Below the pieces are notes generated by a model that saw only the letters and a list, made by a program, of their open reading frames with translations, did not search any database and had not been told where the DNA came from. Below are positions 1-7,479 of a DNA stretch of 18,968 nucleotides, piece by piece. Position numbers and translations under genes: made by a program. The stretch covers positions 1-18,968 of the forward strand of contig RGBZ01000005.1 of assembly GCA_009919365.1 (NCBI GenBank), read 5' to 3'. Each line of letters starts with the position of its first letter. Within the stretch, counting starts at the first letter, position 1. This DNA is from a bacterium. Lineage in GTDB: Bacteria; Chloroflexota; Limnocylindria; Limnocylindrales; Limnocylindraceae.

Positions 1-2
1 GC

Positions 3-26
3 GAGCGGCCGAAGCGAAGGGGGTAG
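3..26 (+). CDS. Possible C-terminal tail of an upstream gene (partial)
   Basis: An open frame enters from the left edge and ends at a TAG at 24-26, encoding a short basic tail (ERPKRRG). It lies 2 nt before the uvrA start. Upstream coding sequence so close would fit the compact, co-directional layout of the window, and uvrB is a common partner of uvrA. Only eight codons are visible, so both its reality and its identity are guesses. Confidence 0.25.
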   Translation, partial: ERPKRRG

Positions 27-28
27 TC

Positions 29-1618
29 GTGGGACAGAGCAAGATCTCCGTTCGCGGCGCCCGCGAGCACAACCTGAAGGGGATTGACCTCGACATTCCA
101 CGCGACCAGCTCGTCGTCGTCACTGGCATCTCTGGCTCGGGTAAGTCGAGCCTCGCCTTCGACACCATTTACGCCGAGGGTCAACGCCGCTACGTTGAGA
201 GCCTCTCTGCCTACGCTCGCCAATTCCTTGGACAGATGGAGAAGCCCGACGTAGATTCCATCGACGGTCTCTCGCCCGCCATCTCGATCGACCAGAAGGG
301 CTCCTCGCGCAACCCGCGCTCGACCGTCGGCACGATCACCGAGATCTGGGACCACTTCCGCCTGCTCTACGCCCGCGCGGGTACCCCACACTGTCCAAAG
401 TGCGACCGCCCGATCAGTCGCGTCTCACTCGATCAAATTGTTGAGGAGATCCTCAAGCTCCCAGACGGCACACGCATCCTCGTGCTCGGCCCACTCTTGC
501 GCGATCGCAAGAGCGAAGGCGAGCGCATGTATGAGGCGGCCCGTAAGTCTGGATTCAGCCGTGTGCGCGTTGATGGCGTCCAGTACGACCTCAGTGCGGA
601 TGATCTGCCGAAGCTCGACAAGAAGAGGCGCCACTCCATTGAGGTCATCGTTGACCGATTCGTGGTGCAACACCCGGTTGATGAGAAGGGGAAGCCACTT
701 CCGATCCCTGATCGCAGCCGGCTCGCCGACTCTGTAGAGACGGCGATCAAGTTGGGCGAGGGGCTCGCCATTGTTGCCCCAGCACCAGCCGAGAAGGAGA
801 AGCCAAGCTTTGAGGAGCGCCTCTTCAGCGAGAAGCTCGGCTGCGCCTATGACGGCACGGTGATCGATGACCTGCAGCCGCGCTCGTTCAGCTTCAACTC
901 CCCACATGGCGCCTGCGAAACCTGCACCGGACTCGGCTTCCGCCTCGAGGTCGATGAGGAGCGCGTCATCGATCCAGAGAAGTCCGTGCTGAACGGTGGA
1001 CTCATCCCATGGTCCCGCTCGCCAGAGGGGAGCTGGTACGTGAAGGTGGTTTCGGCGGCAATGAAGGCAAAGCGTTGGAACCTGAAGACGCCGCTCGGGG
1101 AACTCCCAAAGGGTGCGCTTGACTACCTGCTGCATGCAGAACGCGAGGATCGCTTCACAGTCACGTATGAGAGTGCCAACTACACAAACACCTACAAGGC
1201 TTCATTCGAAGGAATCGTTGCCAACCTGGAGCGTCGACACAAAGAGACCGACTCAGAGCTCGTTCGAGCTGAGATTGAACGCTACATGGTCAGCAGACCC
1301 TGCCCCGCCTGCAAGGGTCGCCGCCTGAAGCCCGAAGTCCTCGCCGTTCGCGTGGACGGGCGCAACATCGCCGAGGTGGCCTCCATGCCGATCGGCGAAC
1401 TCGTGCCATGGATCAACGCGCTTCCTAAGGCCCTGGGGGAGCGCGAGCGAACCATTGCGAAAGCGGTGATCAAGGAGATCAGCGAGCGCGCTGGCTTCCT
1501 CGTTGACGTCGGGCTTGACTACCTTTGGCGACGCAGATCGGTTCACGGTTGGTCGGTGTCCTCTACATCCTGGATGAGCCATCTATCGGCTTGCACCAAC
1601 GCGATAACGCTCGCCTGA
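29..1618 (+). CDS. uvrA: UvrA N-terminal fragment (first ATPase, truncated)
   Basis: This 529-codon frame holds the Walker A of the first ATPase (GISGSGKS, residues 33-40) and the Q-loop region with the UvrB-binding and signature-insertion domains. It has Cys pairs at about residues 122/125, 272-299 (with the [10 protein letters not shown] block) and 425/428 (CPAC), as expected for UvrA zinc modules. Authentic homology ends at residue ~499 (GLDYL). The last ~30 residues up to the TGA at 1616-1618 are out-of-frame sequence and match nothing expected. The fragment therefore lacks the first signature motif, its Walker B and the whole second ATPase. It would not be a functional repair ATPase on its own. 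Confidence 0.85.
   Translation: MGQSKISVRGAREHNLKGIDLDIPRDQLVVVTGISGSGKSSLAFDTIYAEGQRRYVESLSAYARQFLGQMEKPDVDSIDGLSPAISIDQKGSSRNPRSTVGTITEIWDHFRLLYARAGTPHCPKCDRPISRVSLDQIVEEILKLPDGTRILVLGPLLRDRKSEGERMYEAARKSGFSRVRVDGVQYDLSADDLPKLDKKRRHSIEVIVDRFVVQHPVDEKGKPLPIPDRSRLADSVETAIKLGEGLAIVAPAPAEKEKPSFEERLFSEKLGCAYDGTVIDDLQPRSFSFNSPHGACETCTGLGFRLEVDEERVIDPEKSVLNGGLIPWSRSPEGSWYVKVVSAAMKAKRWNLKTPLGELPKGALDYLLHAEREDRFTVTYESANYTNTYKASFEGIVANLERRHKETDSELVRAEIERYMVSRPCPACKGRRLKPEVLAVRVDGRNIAEVASMPIGELVPWINALPKALGERERTIAKAVIKEISERAGFLVDVGLDYLWRRRSVHGWSVSSTSWMSHLSACTNAITLA
1520..1530 (+). other. Deletion junction in uvrA
   Basis: The junction reads TAC CTT TGG in the upstream frame and TTG GCG in the downstream frame. 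The T at 1525 serves both the last upstream Leu codon and the first downstream Leu codon. The missing length is 1 modulo 3, matching a 54+1 nt loss. No repeat longer than one or two bases is visible at the breakpoint, so I see no obvious slippage or homologous recombination substrate. Confidence 0.75.
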
Positions 1619-2880
1619 TCGCCACGCTGATTCGGCTGCGCGATCTTGGCAACACGGTGCTTGTCGTTGAGCATGATGAAGAGACAATCCGCACCGCTGA
1701 CTGGGTCGTTGATATTGGCCCTGGCGCAGGTGAGATGGGCGGGCGCTTGATTTCCAACGGCTCGTTCAAGGACCTTCTCGCAGCAAAGGACTCTGTGACG
1801 GGCGCATACCTTCGTGGTGACCGCTCGGTAGCGGTGCCGAAGACGCGCCGCAAGGGGAGTGGCAAGGCGATTACGGTCAGGGGGGCGCGCGAGCACAATC
1901 TGCGTGAGCTCGACGTTGCATTCCCGCTCGGCGAGTTCGTTGCCGTCACCGGCGTCTCGGGGAGTGGCAAGAGCACGCTCGTCACCGACATTCTGCAGAA
2001 GGCGCTCGCGCGCCGACTCCACGGCGCGAAAGAGCGACCAGGCGCACACGACCGTATCACCGGCCTTGACGAGATCGACAAGGTCATTGAGATCGATCAG
2101 AGTCCAATTGGTCGTACGCCACGGTCGAACCCTGCGACCTACGTCGGGCTCTTCACGCCAATTCGCGAGCTCTTTGCCGCAACGCAAGAGGCGCGACTCC
2201 GTGGCTACTCAGCGGGCCGCTTCTCCTTCAACGTCAAGGGCGGTCGCTGCGAGACCTGCTCTGGCGACGGCATCCTGCAGATCGAAATGCAATTCCTTCC
2301 CGACGTGTATGTGCCCTGTGAAACGTGCCAGGGGAAGCGTTACAACCGCGAGGCGCTTGAGGTGACTTGGAAGGGGATGACGATCGCCGATGTGCTGGAG
2401 CTCCAGGTGGAGGATGCCCTCGAGCGCTTCTCCGCTGTGCCAGCAATTCGGAATCGCCTGAAAACACTGAGCGAGGTGGGCCTCGGCTATCTCCGCCTTG
2501 GGCAGGCGGCCACGACCCTCTCCGGTGGCGAAGCGCAGCGCATCAAGCTTGCGACCGAACTAGCCCGTCGCTCAACGGGGCGCACGATGTACATCCTCGA
2601 CGAGCCGACCACGGGGCTGCACTTTGCCGACGTTGATCGACTGCTGCATGTGTTGCATCGCCTCGTGGATGGTGGCAACAGCGTCATCGTGATCGAACAC
2701 AACCTTGATGTGATCAAGACGGCGGATTGGGTGATTGACCTTGGGCCGGATGGCGGCAGCCGTGGCGGCGAACTCATCGCAGAGGGGACGCCTGAGCAGG
2801 TTGCCAAGGTGAAGCGCAGTCACACCGGTCGCTACCTCACCCTTGCGCTGAAGGGCGAGCCGATCCACTCGCTGGAGTAG
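1525..2880 (+). CDS. uvrA: UvrA C-terminal fragment (Walker B of first ATPase plus complete second ATPase)
   Basis: The frame resumes UvrA homology at [12 protein letters not shown] at 1525 could formally start it, but I see no Shine-Dalgarno, so independent translation is doubtful. It carries the first module's Walker B ([12 protein letters not shown], residues ~14-25) and the second Walker A (GVSGSGKS, window 1951-1974). It also has the zinc module (CETCSGDG ... CETCQGKR, about 2248-2340), the second signature [10 protein letters not shown] (2518-2547) and the second Walker B ([12 protein letters not shown], from about 2590). It ends at TAG 2878-2880, with the next gene starting 2 nt later. 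The second half is complete, so the only damage to uvrA is at the 1523-1527 junction. Confidence 0.85.
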   Translation: MATQIGSRLVGVLYILDEPSIGLHQRDNARLIATLIRLRDLGNTVLVVEHDEETIRTADWVVDIGPGAGEMGGRLISNGSFKDLLAAKDSVTGAYLRGDRSVAVPKTRRKGSGKAITVRGAREHNLRELDVAFPLGEFVAVTGVSGSGKSTLVTDILQKALARRLHGAKERPGAHDRITGLDEIDKVIEIDQSPIGRTPRSNPATYVGLFTPIRELFAATQEARLRGYSAGRFSFNVKGGRCETCSGDGILQIEMQFLPDVYVPCETCQGKRYNREALEVTWKGMTIADVLELQVEDALERFSAVPAIRNRLKTLSEVGLGYLRLGQAATTLSGGEAQRIKLATELARRSTGRTMYILDEPTTGLHFADVDRLLHVLHRLVDGGNSVIVIEHNLDVIKTADWVIDLGPDGGSRGGELIAEGTPEQVAKVKRSHTGRYLTLALKGEPIHSLE

Positions 2881-2882
2881 CG

Positions 2883-3230
2883 ATGGCTGAGCCGCACCTT
2901 CCTCGACACGCCGATCCAGCACTCGACCAAGCCGGACTGCGCGCAGCGCAACTTCTTGAACGAGTCCTTGATGAGCTGAGTGACGAACGTGCCCGCGCCA
3001 GATTCCTGCCGTACCGCGCCTGGACGACGCAGCTCCGCGACGCCCACGGAACAGCGCTGCGCAAGGGCGTGGTCGCCGTGCGCGCCGCCCTTGGGCCAGG
3101 GGATGGCCTTGCCGATGTCGCCTCGGCTGAGGCGGTGATTGAGCTTCGTGAAGCGCTCGATGAGATCCTGCGCATCTTGAATCGCCGCGAGGCGCTCCGC
3201 GGTCGTGTCGGGTCGCGCGATGGCGCCTGA
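2883..3230 (+). CDS. Hypothetical 115-residue helical protein between uvrA and uvrC
   Basis: I do not recognise this protein. The ATG lies 2 nt after the uvrA stop, and the end overlaps the likely uvrC start by 11 nt. It is therefore positioned as a translationally coupled member of the repair operon. The sequence is rich in Ala, Arg, Leu and Glu and looks almost wholly alpha-helical. Amphipathic stretches lie at residues ~15-40 (LRAAQLLERVLDELSDERAR) and ~80-105 (ASAEAVIELREALDEILRIL). It has no Cys, no membrane segment, no signal peptide and no nucleotide-binding motif. Codon choice resembles its neighbours (G/C-ending), supporting a real gene. A role linked to excision repair is only an inference from position. 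Confidence 0.7.
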   Translation: MAEPHLPRHADPALDQAGLRAAQLLERVLDELSDERARARFLPYRAWTTQLRDAHGTALRKGVVAVRAALGPGDGLADVASAEAVIELREALDEILRILNRREALRGRVGSRDGA

Positions 3231-5103
3231 ACGCCTTCCAGCCCCCGATGTCCCTGATGCGATCGCGGCGGCGCTGAGGGTTCTCCCCGACGCGCCTGGT
3301 GTCTACCTCTTCTCCGATAGCGCAGGGAAGATCATCTACGTCGGTAAGGCGACGCATCTCACCCAGCGAGTTCGCAGCTACTGGCAAGCGGGTGGGGAGC
3401 CTGGTGCACATCGAATTCGCGATGCGATTACTGAGGTGGCAACGCTCGACTGGACGGTCACCGATTCGGCGAAAGAGGCCCTTCTGCTTGAAGCGACACT
3501 CGTCCGCCGGCATCTCCCAAAGTACAATATCCGCCTTCGGGACGATCGGAGCTATCCCTACATTCGAGTTACGGCAGATCCATATCCGCGTGTAGAGCGC
3601 ACTCGACGTCTCATTCGCGATGGCTCACGATATTTTGGGCCGTATACAACCCCCGGATCCGTCAACGCTGCGATGGAGGCGATCAAACGCCTCTTTCAGT
3701 TCCGCACCTGTGAAGTTGTGATCAAGCCCATGGAGCGCGCGCTCGAACGCCCCTGCCTCCTCTACGATTTGAAGCGCTGTCAAGGCCCTTGCCTCGGCGA
3801 CATCGCAGTTGCCGACTACCAGCGTGAGATTGACGGGGTGCAACTCTTCCTCGGCGGTCGTTCCCGCGCCGCTATCACGATGCTCACTGCACGCATGGAG
3901 TCAGCCGCCGAGCGCGAAGCCTTTGAAGATGCTGCGCGAATTCGAGATGCGGTGCTCTCCCTTGAGACAACGTTTGATGAACAGAAGGTGCCTACCTCAG
4001 GTCGACCTGATGAAGATGTGCTTGGGATCGCTCGGCATGGCCGCCACGTTGCAATCGCCTGCTTCCAGATCCGTGACTCCGCGCTGGTGGGTCGCGACGT
4101 CCATCGCGTTGAGGCGGGGGACTCGGGAGATGCCGAGCTCCTCGCTGGGTTTGCTGCAAGTTATTACGCTCGGGCGGGAGAGATCCCGCCGTCAATAGCA
4201 ACCGCATCGGAGATCACTGATTCCGAAATTGTTGAGTTTCTCTCGGCGCGTCGTGAGAGTCGAGTTGAACTGCGTGTGCCGCAGCGCGGTGATCGTGCGC
4301 GTATCGTACGGCTTGCGGAACGCAACGCGGAGGAGTGGCTGATTCGTCGCGAAGCCGAAGAAGACGCCGATCGGGAGCGTGCTGACGCCGCACTGTCTGC
4401 GCTTGCCGTCGCCCTGAATCTTGATGCATCGCCGACTCGCATTGAATGCGTCGACGTGAGCACCATACAGGGAGCATTCACCGTTTCGTCACTCACCGTT
4501 GCCCTTGAGGGCCAGCTTGCGCCTAAGGAGTACCGTCGTTTCCGGATTAAGGGCGTTATTGGGCAAGATGACTTCGCTGCACACACGGAAGCGCTCACGC
4601 GTCGCTTTGCCCGTTCGGCGGCGGGTGGGACGCAACGGAGTGGTGAGGCCGAATCGCGCGCATGGAGCCTTCCCGACCTGCTCGTGATTGACGGTGGTCG
4701 TGGGCAGGTTTCTGCTGCCGCTGCAGTCCTCGACGCGGCAGGTCTATCGATCCCACTAATCGGTCTTGCCAAGGAGCGCGAGGAGCTCTGGCCGCGCAGC
4801 GCTCTAGCCCCAATTCTGTTGCCCGCCACCGATCCAGGTCTGCGCCTGCTGCAGCGGCTGCGCGACGAGGCGCATCGCTTTGCGATCGGCTACCACCGCA
4901 CCCTGCGCAGTCGGGCGGCGACAGCGAGTCGTCTGGACGGCATCCGGGGGCTCGGCCCGACGAAGCGAAAGGCACTGCTGCGTAGGTTCGGATCAACCGC
5001 GGGGATTGCCGCCGCACCCGTCGAGGCGCTGACCGAGGTGCCCGGGGTTGATCGCACTCTTGCCGCTCGAATCCTGGCGGCGCTTGGCGCGGATCGTGCC
5101 TGA
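3220..5103 (+). CDS. uvrC: UvrC, excinuclease ABC subunit C
   Basis: UvrC makes both incisions flanking a lesion held by UvrB. The 627-residue protein has the expected order. The N-terminal GIY-YIG nuclease (GVY at 27-29, YVGK at 40-43) makes the 3' cut. A cysteine cluster of the [4Fe-4S] type follows (CEVV..., then RPCLLYDLKRCQGPC). Next come a UVR UvrB-binding helix pair (AAEREAFEDAARIRD) and the RNase H-like 5' nuclease. The nuclease acidic and His residues are all visible (ECVDVS, GQDDFAAH, LLVIDGGRGQ, AIGYHR). Two helix-hairpin-helix motifs close the protein (GIRGLGPTKRKALL, LTEVPGVDRTLAARIL). I chose ATG 3220; an in-frame GTG at 3205 would add five residues. Neither has a clear Shine-Dalgarno, and the overlap with the preceding gene suggests coupling. 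The gene appears intact, in contrast to uvrA. Confidence 0.96.
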   Translation: MAPERLPAPDVPDAIAAALRVLPDAPGVYLFSDSAGKIIYVGKATHLTQRVRSYWQAGGEPGAHRIRDAITEVATLDWTVTDSAKEALLLEATLVRRHLPKYNIRLRDDRSYPYIRVTADPYPRVERTRRLIRDGSRYFGPYTTPGSVNAAMEAIKRLFQFRTCEVVIKPMERALERPCLLYDLKRCQGPCLGDIAVADYQREIDGVQLFLGGRSRAAITMLTARMESAAEREAFEDAARIRDAVLSLETTFDEQKVPTSGRPDEDVLGIARHGRHVAIACFQIRDSALVGRDVHRVEAGDSGDAELLAGFAASYYARAGEIPPSIATASEITDSEIVEFLSARRESRVELRVPQRGDRARIVRLAERNAEEWLIRREAEEDADRERADAALSALAVALNLDASPTRIECVDVSTIQGAFTVSSLTVALEGQLAPKEYRRFRIKGVIGQDDFAAHTEALTRRFARSAAGGTQRSGEAESRAWSLPDLLVIDGGRGQVSAAAAVLDAAGLSIPLIGLAKEREELWPRSALAPILLPATDPGLRLLQRLRDEAHRFAIGYHRTLRSRAATASRLDGIRGLGPTKRKALLRRFGSTAGIAAAPVEALTEVPGVDRTLAARILAALGADRA

Positions 5104-5123
5104 ACGGGACTAATCCTCGCCCC

Positions 5124-5140
5124 TGCTAGGATTCTCCTCG
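5124..5140 (+). promoter_or_regulatory. Predicted extended -10 promoter of secD (leaderless)
   Basis: The 37-bp gap after uvrC contains TGCTAGGAT (5124-5132), an extended -10 element of TGn-TAnnnT type. The hexamer TAGGAT ends 8 nt before the secD ATG at 5141, so transcription would start at or within a base or two of the start codon. No Shine-Dalgarno is visible. I see no good -35 at the usual spacing. A nearly identical element, TGGTAGGAT, precedes secG. Confidence 0.5.
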
Positions 5141-6529
5141 ATGCGTAAGTTCACCCCGTACCTGATCCTGGCCACAGCGCTTCTGGCGCTGGCCATTGAC
5201 CTGCTTCCAAATCTCAGCCTCCCTGCGAGTGGGGCTGCTGGCGGCACGCGTCCGATTGAGACGAAGCTTGGCCTCGACCTTCGCGGCGGGCTCCGGGTCG
5301 AGTATCAGGTGCAGGCCGTCGACGGTGTCAGCGCGACCGCCGCAGACCTTGCCACCATTCGCGACATCATTGAGCGACGCGTAAACAGCACCGGCGTCTC
5401 TGAGCCTCTTGTACAAACACAGGGGACGGACCGCATCGTGGTCGAGTTGCCCGGAGTGACGAACCCTGATGCGATTCGTGCCCTCCTTGGCACCACCGGT
5501 CGCCTCGACCTTGTGCCGCTCCCTCGCGATGTCTACGGCTATTTTGATGCCGCGACGGGTCAGCAACGCGAGGGGTCGAAGCCTGTACCTGTTGAAGGGG
5601 AGACGCTCAGCGATACAACGCTCAAGGCGCTCTTCTCTGGTGATCAGATCGAGTCATCGGCGGTGCAGATTGATCAGTCCGGGCGGCGTGTCGTTTCATT
5701 CAAGTTGAAGTCGGAGGGCTCAGATCTTTTCGCCACCTGGACCAAGGCGAACATCGGCTCCTATTTTGCAATCGTCCTTGACGGTGCAGTGAAGTCGGCG
5801 CCATACATCCAGAGCGCGATCACTGGTGGCGAGGCTCAGATCTCAGGCGGCGGCGCAGCCGGGTTTGCCGTAGTTGAAGCGGCGAATCTCGTAACCATCC
5901 TGAAGTTCGGTTCCCTCCCGTTCCCAATTGCCGAGATTGGAGTGACCGATGTCAAGGCGACGCTTGGCGCGGCATTCCTCGGCCAGGCGCTCTTTGCCGG
6001 AGCCGTGGGCATCTTGCTCGTGTTCCTCTTTATGCTCTTGCACTATCGCCTTGCAGGAGTCGTGGCGAGCGTCGCGCTCATCTTCTATGTGATCATCGTC
6101 TTGGCCATCTTCCGGCTGATCCCAGTCACATTAACGCTCGCCGGCATCGCAGGCTTCGTCCTCTCCATCGGCATGGCCGTCGATGCGAACATCCTGATCT
6201 TCGAGCGCACAAAAGAGGAGCTCCGTATCGGGAAGGGGATTGTCCCCGCTGTGGAGGCTGGATTCAGCCGAGCATGGAACTCAATTCTTGACTCGAACGT
6301 CTCCAGCTTGATCACGGCGTTCATCCTCTTCTACTTCGGCTCTTCGACGATTAAGGGTTTTGCTCTTGTCCTGATCATCGGTGTCCTCTGCTCCCTCTTC
6401 ACCGCCGTGACCGTGACCCGCCTGATCCTGCGCTCAGTGATCGCCCGAAAACAACTCACCTCGCCGTACCTTTACGGCGTGGCGAAAGGGGACCTAGACG
6501 CCCTGAATCGGGAGGCCATCCATGGATAA
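5141..6529 (+). CDS. secD: SecD, protein translocase accessory subunit
   Basis: SecD works with SecF as the proton-driven RND-type partner of SecYEG that helps pull exported proteins across the membrane. The 462-residue protein opens with a membrane helix (residues ~6-25), then the conserved LGLDLRGGLRVEYQV block at the start of the periplasmic/external P1 domain. Further on is the base region with the DGAVKSAPYIQSAITGG motif. Five closely packed transmembrane helices occupy residues ~280-450, with the hallmark SIGMAVDANILIFERTKEEL near 342-361. The ATG at 5141 directly follows a promoter-like element, and its end overlaps secF by 8 nt, the usual SecD-SecF pairing. Length and motifs are normal. 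Confidence 0.97.
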   Translation: MRKFTPYLILATALLALAIDLLPNLSLPASGAAGGTRPIETKLGLDLRGGLRVEYQVQAVDGVSATAADLATIRDIIERRVNSTGVSEPLVQTQGTDRIVVELPGVTNPDAIRALLGTTGRLDLVPLPRDVYGYFDAATGQQREGSKPVPVEGETLSDTTLKALFSGDQIESSAVQIDQSGRRVVSFKLKSEGSDLFATWTKANIGSYFAIVLDGAVKSAPYIQSAITGGEAQISGGGAAGFAVVEAANLVTILKFGSLPFPIAEIGVTDVKATLGAAFLGQALFAGAVGILLVFLFMLLHYRLAGVVASVALIFYVIIVLAIFRLIPVTLTLAGIAGFVLSIGMAVDANILIFERTKEELRIGKGIVPAVEAGFSRAWNSILDSNVSSLITAFILFYFGSSTIKGFALVLIIGVLCSLFTAVTVTRLILRSVIARKQLTSPYLYGVAKGDLDALNREAIHG

Positions 6530-7478
6530 GATCATCGCGCGCAAGCGTTGGTTCTTCCTCTTTTCGCTGCTCATCACGGTTCCCGGTCTCTTCTTTACGC
6601 TGGCAACACCGTTCTCGGGCGGTACCGTCGGCCTAAAGTTCTCGATCGACTACACAGGCGGCACAATCTGGGAGTTCCGCCCAGAGAGCCCGGCCGACCC
6701 ACTCGTGGTGCGGGCAGCGGTGGCAAGCGCCGGTCACGAAGAGGCGACCGTCACGGAAGCCGGTACCGGCTTCCTGATTGTGCGCACGAAGCCGCTGGAC
6801 CTCCAGGCAGGTCAGGATCAGATTGAGAACGCGGGCGCCGAGCTCCAAGCTATTCGCGAAGCGGTCGTCGCTGCGATTGGGCCGATTGCCGAAGAGGGAT
6901 CGGTCTCCACGGTCGGTCCGGTCATTAGCCAGGACCTGACGCAGCAGGCACTCGTCCTTGTCGTACTCGGCTCGATTGGCATCCTCCTCTGGATGACCTA
7001 CCGCTTCCGAAACCTGCGATTCGGTTTGGCAGCCCTCGTGGCCCTTTTGCATGACGTCATCGTCACGGTTGGTTTCTTTGCGATCGCGGGTACCGTGGCA
7101 GGCATTGAGATTGATGCTCTCTTTGTGACCGCAATGTTGACCATTATCGGTTTCTCGGTGCATGACACCATCGTGGTCTTTGACCGCATTCGCGAGAATC
7201 TTGTGCGCCATGCTGGCGCACCATTCGGCGATATCGTCAATCACTCTATCGTGCAGACGCTGGGACGATCATTTAACACAACGGCAACGGTGCTTATCAC
7301 TCTCCTCACACTTCTTGTCTTTGCCGGTGGCTCAATTCGTACGTTCGTCTTGACTCTCTTTATCGGCATTCTTTCCGGCACCTACTCCTCAATCTTCAAC
7401 GCTAGCCCGCTCCTAGTTTGGTGGGAGGAGCGCGCGCAGGCTCGCAAGGCGGCGGCGGCTCGAACCCGCACGGCGTAA
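6522..7478 (+). CDS. secF: SecF, protein translocase accessory subunit
   Basis: SecF is the partner of SecD in the Sec export machinery. The 318-residue protein has an N-terminal membrane helix (WFFLFSLLITVPGLFFTLAT), the FSIDYTGGTIWEF block (residues ~39-51) that opens the external domain, and five C-terminal membrane helices. The conserved helix-4 motif GFSVHDTIVVFDRIRENL lies near 210-227. The start ATG lies inside the end of secD. It has a real Shine-Dalgarno, GGGAGG at 6510-6515 with 6-nt spacing. This allows initiation independent of, or enhanced over, coupling to secD. The basic tail (ARKAAAARTRTA) ends 1 nt before recJ. Confidence 0.97.
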   Translation: MDKIIARKRWFFLFSLLITVPGLFFTLATPFSGGTVGLKFSIDYTGGTIWEFRPESPADPLVVRAAVASAGHEEATVTEAGTGFLIVRTKPLDLQAGQDQIENAGAELQAIREAVVAAIGPIAEEGSVSTVGPVISQDLTQQALVLVVLGSIGILLWMTYRFRNLRFGLAALVALLHDVIVTVGFFAIAGTVAGIEIDALFVTAMLTIIGFSVHDTIVVFDRIRENLVRHAGAPFGDIVNHSIVQTLGRSFNTTATVLITLLTLLVFAGGSIRTFVLTLFIGILSGTYSSIFNASPLLVWWEERAQARKAAAARTRTA

Positions 7479-7479
7479 G

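Larger units (their letters stand above)
29..2880 (+). pseudogene. uvrA: UvrA, excinuclease ABC subunit A, broken by a ~55-nt deletion
   Basis: UvrA is the damage-recognition ATPase of nucleotide excision repair. It dimerises, loads UvrB at lesions, and carries two ABC ATPase modules plus zinc modules. Homology runs across the whole span but in two frames: frame 2 up to about 1525, then frame 1. At the switch, GLDYL is followed directly by [11 protein letters not shown]. In normal UvrA about 18 residues lie between these, including the [10 protein letters not shown] signature of the first ATPase. Adding 55 nt (18 codons plus 1 nt) restores one frame of exactly 968 codons plus stop, a normal UvrA length. 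The start is GTG at 29, preceded by a purine-rich GAAGGGGG. Whether the lesion is biological or an assembly error cannot be decided from sequence alone. Everything else in the gene looks intact and under selection, so the break is recent or artefactual. Confidence 0.85.

Noticed and set aside
425..1135. 236-codon minus-strand frame inside uvrA.
   Set aside because: It lies wholly within conserved UvrA codons. The composition is that of an antisense shadow, with no motif or ribosome binding site.
1520..1530. Programmed frameshift as an explanation of the uvrA break.
   Set aside because: A frameshift alone would not restore the missing ~18 residues with the signature motif, and no slippery heptamer is present at the junction. 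Deletion explains both the frame and the missing block.
2572..3513. Long open frame of 313 codons on the minus strand opposite the uvrA end and uvrC start.
   Set aside because: It is a shadow of GC-rich coding sequence on the plus strand. Its Arg/Pro-rich, low-complexity product has no recognisable domain, and it spans three well-supported genes.
4441..4470. UvrC has DVST where many homologues have DISH or DISN in the 5' nuclease motif.
   Set aside because: The catalytic Asp is kept, and the position after Ser varies among UvrC proteins (His or Asn are both common). The other catalytic acids and the His are present, so this is not evidence of inactivation.
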